64,000 nt of DNA from SZAS-103 sp036496805. Its GTDB lineage: Bacteria > Pseudomonadota > Gammaproteobacteria > Xanthomonadales > Xanthomonadaceae. Below the pieces are notes generated by a model. That model worked only from the letters and a program-made list of their open reading frames with translations, was not told where the DNA came from and searched no databases. The stretch's first letter is position 1, and the number at the start of each line of letters is the position of its first letter. The position numbers and the translations under genes are program-made. This document shows, in pieces, positions 58,611 through 64,000 of the stretch. The DNA is taken from positions 1-64,000 of the forward strand of contig DASXKN010000027.1 in the NCBI GenBank assembly GCA_036496805.1. The letters are read 5' to 3'.

Positions 58611-59558
58611 TTGCAGACTTCCCGGACCCGATACCGCCCGTTGCACGGCATCCTCCTGCTCGACAAGCCTGCCGGCGTCAGTTCCAACCACGCGCTGCAG
58701 CAGGTGCGGCGATTGTTCCGCGCGGAAAAGGCGGGGCACACCGGCAGCCTCGATCCGCTCGCAACCGGCCTGTTGCCGATCTGCTTCGGCGAGGCGACCA
58801 AGATCGCCGGCATTCTGCTGGGCGAGTCCAAGGCCTACGAGACGCTTGCGCGTCTGGGCGCGACCACCGACACCGACGATGCCGATGGCGCGGTCCTGCG
58901 CGAACGCCCGGTTCCCGTGATCGACGAGGCGATGCTGGAGGCCGCGCTGGCGCCGCTGCGTGGCCGCATCCGCCAGCGCCCGCCGATCTACGCCGCGCTC
59001 AAGCAGGGCGGCGAGCCGCTCTACGCAAAGGCGCGACGCGGCGAGATCGTCGAGGTGCCCGAGCGCGAAGTCCTCGTAAAGAAGTTGGATTGCATCGAAC
59101 GGGGCGATGGCTGGCTGCGGCTGGTCGTCGAATGCGGCAGCGGCACCTATGTGCGCAGCCTCGTGCGCGACTTCGGCGAAACCCTGGGCTGCGGCGCCCA
59201 CGTCGCCGAGCTGCGGCGGTCGTGGGTCGAGCCGTTCCGGCAACCGCACATGCATGCATGGCCCGGGCTGCAGGCCCTTGCGGAAGACGATCCTGCCGCG
59301 CTGGACGCCTGCCTGCTGCCTGTCGAGGCGGGGCTGAAGGGGTTGCCGTCGATCCGGCTGGATGCCGACCAGGCGCGCAGGCTGGGACAGGGGCAGGCGG
59401 TGGAAATCGCGCGGTCCCCATCGGGGGCGGCGGCGTCCGTCGTCGCCATCCATGACCACGACGAGCGGGCGCTGGGGCTGGGATCGCTGGGCAGCGATGG
59501 CGTCCTGCGGGCGCAGCGCCTGTTCACATGGGCCGTACCGGGTGCGACGGATTCGTGA
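58611..59558 (+). CDS. truB: tRNA pseudouridine-55 synthase
   Basis: Protein of 315 aa that makes pseudouridine 55 in the T loop of tRNAs. The start is TTG 58611, preceded by GGAGG with 9-nt spacing. Longer readings would translate the palindromic repeat directly upstream. From here the protein begins LQTSRTRYRPLHGILLLDKPAG, like the family. The catalytic Asp48 lies in HTGSLDPLATG, at the same number as in E. coli. GTYVRSLVRDFG and the C-terminal PUA-like domain are present. The repeat insertion may have displaced an older ATG start. Confidence 0.95.
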   Translation: MQTSRTRYRPLHGILLLDKPAGVSSNHALQQVRRLFRAEKAGHTGSLDPLATGLLPICFGEATKIAGILLGESKAYETLARLGATTDTDDADGAVLRERPVPVIDEAMLEAALAPLRGRIRQRPPIYAALKQGGEPLYAKARRGEIVEVPEREVLVKKLDCIERGDGWLRLVVECGSGTYVRSLVRDFGETLGCGAHVAELRRSWVEPFRQPHMHAWPGLQALAEDDPAALDACLLPVEAGLKGLPSIRLDADQARRLGQGQAVEIARSPSGAAASVVAIHDHDERALGLGSLGSDGVLRAQRLFTWAVPGATDS

Positions 59559-59608
59559 ACCCCTTTCCTCGAAAGAGAGCGGCTCGCCTTGGCCAACGAT
59601 GTAAAACC

Positions 59609-59638
59609 TTGTTAAGACAGGCCGTTGCGGGCTAGAAT
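59609..59638 (+). promoter_or_regulatory. Sigma-70 promoter upstream of rpsO
   Basis: TTGTTA (59609-59614), 18-bp spacer, TAGAAT (59633-59638). It lies 51 bp after the truB stop and leaves a leader of about 160 nt before rpsO, long enough for the S15 autoregulatory structure known in other gammaproteobacteria, although I could not recognise that fold here. Confidence 0.65.
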
Positions 59639-59803
59639 GACCTGCTTTTTCCCGACCTCACCTCGGTTGCGCAGCGACGGGGCACCCGTGGTCGGAAACG
59701 GGCGAATCCATCATCCAGGGACGAGTGTCCCAACCACGGCGGATCAGGCGGTGTGTCGCAAGACATTCCTGCGGGTTTCGCATCACCAGAAGGCAGTTCA
59801 ACG

Positions 59804-60064
59804 ATGTCCATCGACACCGGCAAAGTCATCTCCGAATACCAGCGCGCGCCCGGCGACACCGGCTCGCCCGAAGTGCAGGTCGCCCTGCTCAGCGCCCGCA
59901 TCGACCACCTCACCGGCCACTTCAAGACGCACAAGAAAGACCACCACTCGCGTCGCGGCCTGCTGATGATGGTCAACCAGCGTCGCAGCCTGCTCGACTA
60001 CCTGCACCGCACCGACGCCGAGCGCTACAAGACCCTGATCGGTCGCCTCGGCATCCGCAAGTAA
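59804..60064 (+). CDS. rpsO: 30S ribosomal protein S15
   Basis: Ribosomal protein of 86 aa (E. coli 89) that binds 16S helices 20-22 early in assembly. EYQRAPGDTGSPEVQVALLSARI and HSRRGLLMMVNQRRSLLDYL are diagnostic. aaggc is a modest RBS. It has its own promoter and is followed by a hairpin and pnp, as in E. coli. Confidence 0.98.
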   Translation: MSIDTGKVISEYQRAPGDTGSPEVQVALLSARIDHLTGHFKTHKKDHHSRRGLLMMVNQRRSLLDYLHRTDAERYKTLIGRLGIRK

Positions 60065-60075
60065 GGATTCATCCG

Positions 60076-60108
60076 GAACGCCTCCCCGTGGAGGCGTTCT
60101 TGCTTTCC
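60076..60108 (+). terminator. Hairpin/attenuator between rpsO and pnp
   Basis: A 10-bp stem (gaacgcctcc / ggaggcgttc) with a 4-nt loop is followed by ttgctttcc. It is probably a partial terminator after rpsO or an RNase processing site in the pnp leader. Confidence 0.8.
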
Positions 60109-60191
60109 GCAAGCCCGATTTGCGATCCAGAAGAACACAAACACATGCAGCGGCCAATGGTGGCCGCTCGGACACGACAGGACAGATAACC

Positions 60192-62297
<2,106 letters not shown>

Positions 62298-62326
62298 GCA
62301 CCGCGGGTCGAGTCGACGGAACACGA

Positions 62327-62356
62327 AAAAGCGGGCTTCGGCCCGCTTTTTCTTTG
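62327..62356 (+). terminator. Rho-independent terminator of pnp
   Basis: An 11-bp stem (aaaaagcgggc / gcccgcttttt) with the stable loop ttcg, followed by cttt. It lies 30 bp after the pnp stop. Confidence 0.93.
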
Positions 62357-62416
62357 TGCGATCGCAGGCCATGACGGACTCGATGTCGGCGAGCGATGCG
62401 ATGCCCGATCCCTGTC

Positions 62417-64000
62417 TTATTGCTCCACGAACACATACTCGTGCTGGGCATCGCGCAGGGTCAGCGTGCGTTTGTGATCGCGCTCGCCGATGACGAAAGC
62501 GAAGAGTCCCTGCATGTTGGGCGCGATGCTGACGATGCTAATACTGCCGTCTTCGTTTCTGCGTGATGCCATCGTGCTCTGCAGGTAGCCGTCGTGAAGG
62601 ACGACATCCTTGCCGTCACGGGTGAATGTGATCGCACCGAGGGCCTCGTTGTCGTATTGCGCGGCCAGCTTTGCGGCGACGACGGGATCGGCTGGCACCT
62701 GCAATTCCTTGCGCATCTGCAGGCGTTCGATGGCATTCATCGCCGCCACGGCCTTGACCTGCCCTTCGGCCTCGGGTCTGCCGTCGAACAGCACCTCCAT
62801 CAGCTTGCGCAGAAAGGCCCGGTCGAGGGTTGAACCGGCGTCAGAGTTTGTCAGGATCACGGCGCCGACGTCATAGTCGGGCAACCAGATCATGTCGCTC
62901 TTGTAACCTTCAAGCGAGCCGCCGTGATGAATCACGGTCACGCCTGCGATCGTTTCAATCTCCAGCCCCATGCCGTAGTCGATGTTCTCGCCGGCGGCCA
63001 CATTCGGCACACGTCGTTGCAGCAGGTTCTTTTCCGATACGAGGCGCTGTCCGTTCGGCAGCATCCCTTTCGCCAATTCCATCATCACATACTGGCTGAG
63101 ATCGTGGGCGCTCGTCCACAGGCCGCCAGAGGGCCGCAGCGGAATGATCGTGTAGTTCGGCGAAATCTGACCCACGATCAGATGGCCGTCAAGGTCGACA
63201 TCGTGCGGCCTCGCGTAGTCACCCTGCATGGCCTTGGCAAAATCAAAGGTGCTGTGGGTCATGCCGAGTGGGTCGAAGACCATCTGCTGCATGGCCTGGT
63301 CGTAGGCCTTGCCCATCTCCATGTCGGGGAAGGCGACCGCGCCGCCGATGAAGCCCGCAGCGGCCGCCAGCGGGTTGCTGTACTGGTACACCTCGCCGAA
63401 CTTGCTGGTGGGTTGCATGGTGCCCAACCTCTCGATCGCGGTCGCGGGCGTGTCGCGCTGCCCGTTCGCGAACTTGCGGTCGTAATCCTGTCGTGGCATG
63501 CCGGTACAGGCGCAGACCAGCTGCTTGATCAACACCTGGCGGGTCGTCGCCGCATCGCCGAGCTTGAATGAGGAATAAGCCTCGGTCACCGGCTCATCCC
63601 AGCGCAGCTTCTTGGCATCGACCAGTTCGGCGAGCATCAACGTGCTCAGCGCCTTGGTATTGGATGCGGCCATGAACAGCGTGTCGGCGTCGACCGGATC
63701 GGGCTTGCCGAGTTCGCGCACACCCAGGCCGCCCTCATAGACGATCTTGCCCTTGTCGATCAGGCTGAAGCCGACGCCCGGGACTTGCAGTTGCTGCATG
63801 CCACTGGCAACGAATTGCTTCATGGCCGCGATCATTTGCGCATCGATCGGATGCGCGGGCTTGCCCGAAAATACCTCGGGCCTGTAGCCCTTGGGCCGCT
63901 CGCTGAAGTGGACCAGGCTGAACGGACCAGCGCGCTTTTCCTCAGTGGCCAGGCTCGACTGCAGCATGCCAACGAGCCAGTTTTTCCCCGCCCGCCACGC
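62417..64000 (-). CDS. Serine beta-lactamase-like hydrolase (partial, runs off the window)
   Basis: At least 527 aa; the frame is open to the right edge with no stop, and the visible first residues (WLVGMLQSSLATEEKR) look internal, so the true start lies outside. The class C beta-lactamase/esterase fold has the nucleophile in SNTKALSTLM (SxxK), the tyrosine motif YQYSN and HHGGSLEGY. A C-terminal beta domain of about 110 residues (ITFTRDGKDVVLHDG) follows, as in many secreted serine hydrolases of this group. The substrate is unknown: peptide, ester or lactam. It is convergent with pnp. Confidence 0.85.
   Translation of the reverse strand, partial: AWRAGKNWLVGMLQSSLATEEKRAGPFSLVHFSERPKGYRPEVFSGKPAHPIDAQMIAAMKQFVASGMQQLQVPGVGFSLIDKGKIVYEGGLGVRELGKPDPVDADTLFMAASNTKALSTLMLAELVDAKKLRWDEPVTEAYSSFKLGDAATTRQVLIKQLVCACTGMPRQDYDRKFANGQRDTPATAIERLGTMQPTSKFGEVYQYSNPLAAAAGFIGGAVAFPDMEMGKAYDQAMQQMVFDPLGMTHSTFDFAKAMQGDYARPHDVDLDGHLIVGQISPNYTIIPLRPSGGLWTSAHDLSQYVMMELAKGMLPNGQRLVSEKNLLQRRVPNVAAGENIDYGMGLEIETIAGVTVIHHGGSLEGYKSDMIWLPDYDVGAVILTNSDAGSTLDRAFLRKLMEVLFDGRPEAEGQVKAVAAMNAIERLQMRKELQVPADPVVAAKLAAQYDNEALGAITFTRDGKDVVLHDGYLQSTMASRRNEDGSISIVSIAPNMQGLFAFVIGERDHKRTLTLRDAQHEYVFVEQ

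Overview
The window is high-G+C DNA (roughly two thirds G+C by eye) from a gammaproteobacterium, most likely a member of the Xanthomonadales (Lysobacter, Luteimonas or Rhodanobacter relatives). The evidence is the acnD-prpF pair, the complete 14-gene nuo operon, the metY-rimP-nusA-infB-rbfA-truB-rpsO-pnp order and abundant short intergenic palindromic repeats. No rRNA, phage, insertion sequence or CRISPR array was seen.

Layout. 1-8.6 kb: tandem repeat, glutathione transferase, SleB-like hydrolase, fadH, then acnD-prpF of the methylcitrate pathway followed by a decayed prpD remnant. 8.7-10.5 kb: an OmpA-family porin and a small secreted protein. 10.5-17.7 kb: a minus-strand lipid-modification cluster (desaturase, FAD amine oxidase-like protein, DUF1365, two cyclopropane-synthase-type methyltransferases, DUF2878, DUF1295), interrupted by five consecutive perfect hairpins. 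17.9-27.3 kb: pseudouridine synthase, accA, assorted enzymes, an aidB-like gene broken by one amber codon, a 27-bp tandem array and a rhomboid protease. 27.6-43.1 kb: nuoA-N, complex I. 43.3-50.5 kb: two tandem copies of a four-gene cassette. 50.7-52.8 kb: three unlinked genes, including a GH16 hydrolase. 52.9-62.4 kb: the initiator tRNA and the translation/transcription/RNA-turnover operon. 62.4 kb to the end: a serine hydrolase cut by the window edge.

The most interesting system is the duplicated cassette at 43268-50544. Each copy encodes, in transcription order, a tetrapyrrole-methylase-fold enzyme resembling borosin alpha-N-methyltransferases (SonM/OphMA), a GNAT acetyltransferase, a short peptide whose first 63 residues align without gaps between copies, and a membrane TPR-GGDEF diguanylate cyclase. 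This looks like a split-borosin RiPP system tied to c-di-GMP signalling. In one copy the acetyltransferase and the peptide share one uninterrupted reading frame, and the two peptides end in tails of opposite charge.

Working links elsewhere: AcnD and PrpF act together on 2-methylcitrate. NuoA-N form one proton-pumping complex. RimP, NusA, IF2, RbfA, TruB, S15 and PNPase are the classical coregulated ribosome and RNA-metabolism set. The lipid cluster probably modifies membrane phospholipid acyl chains.
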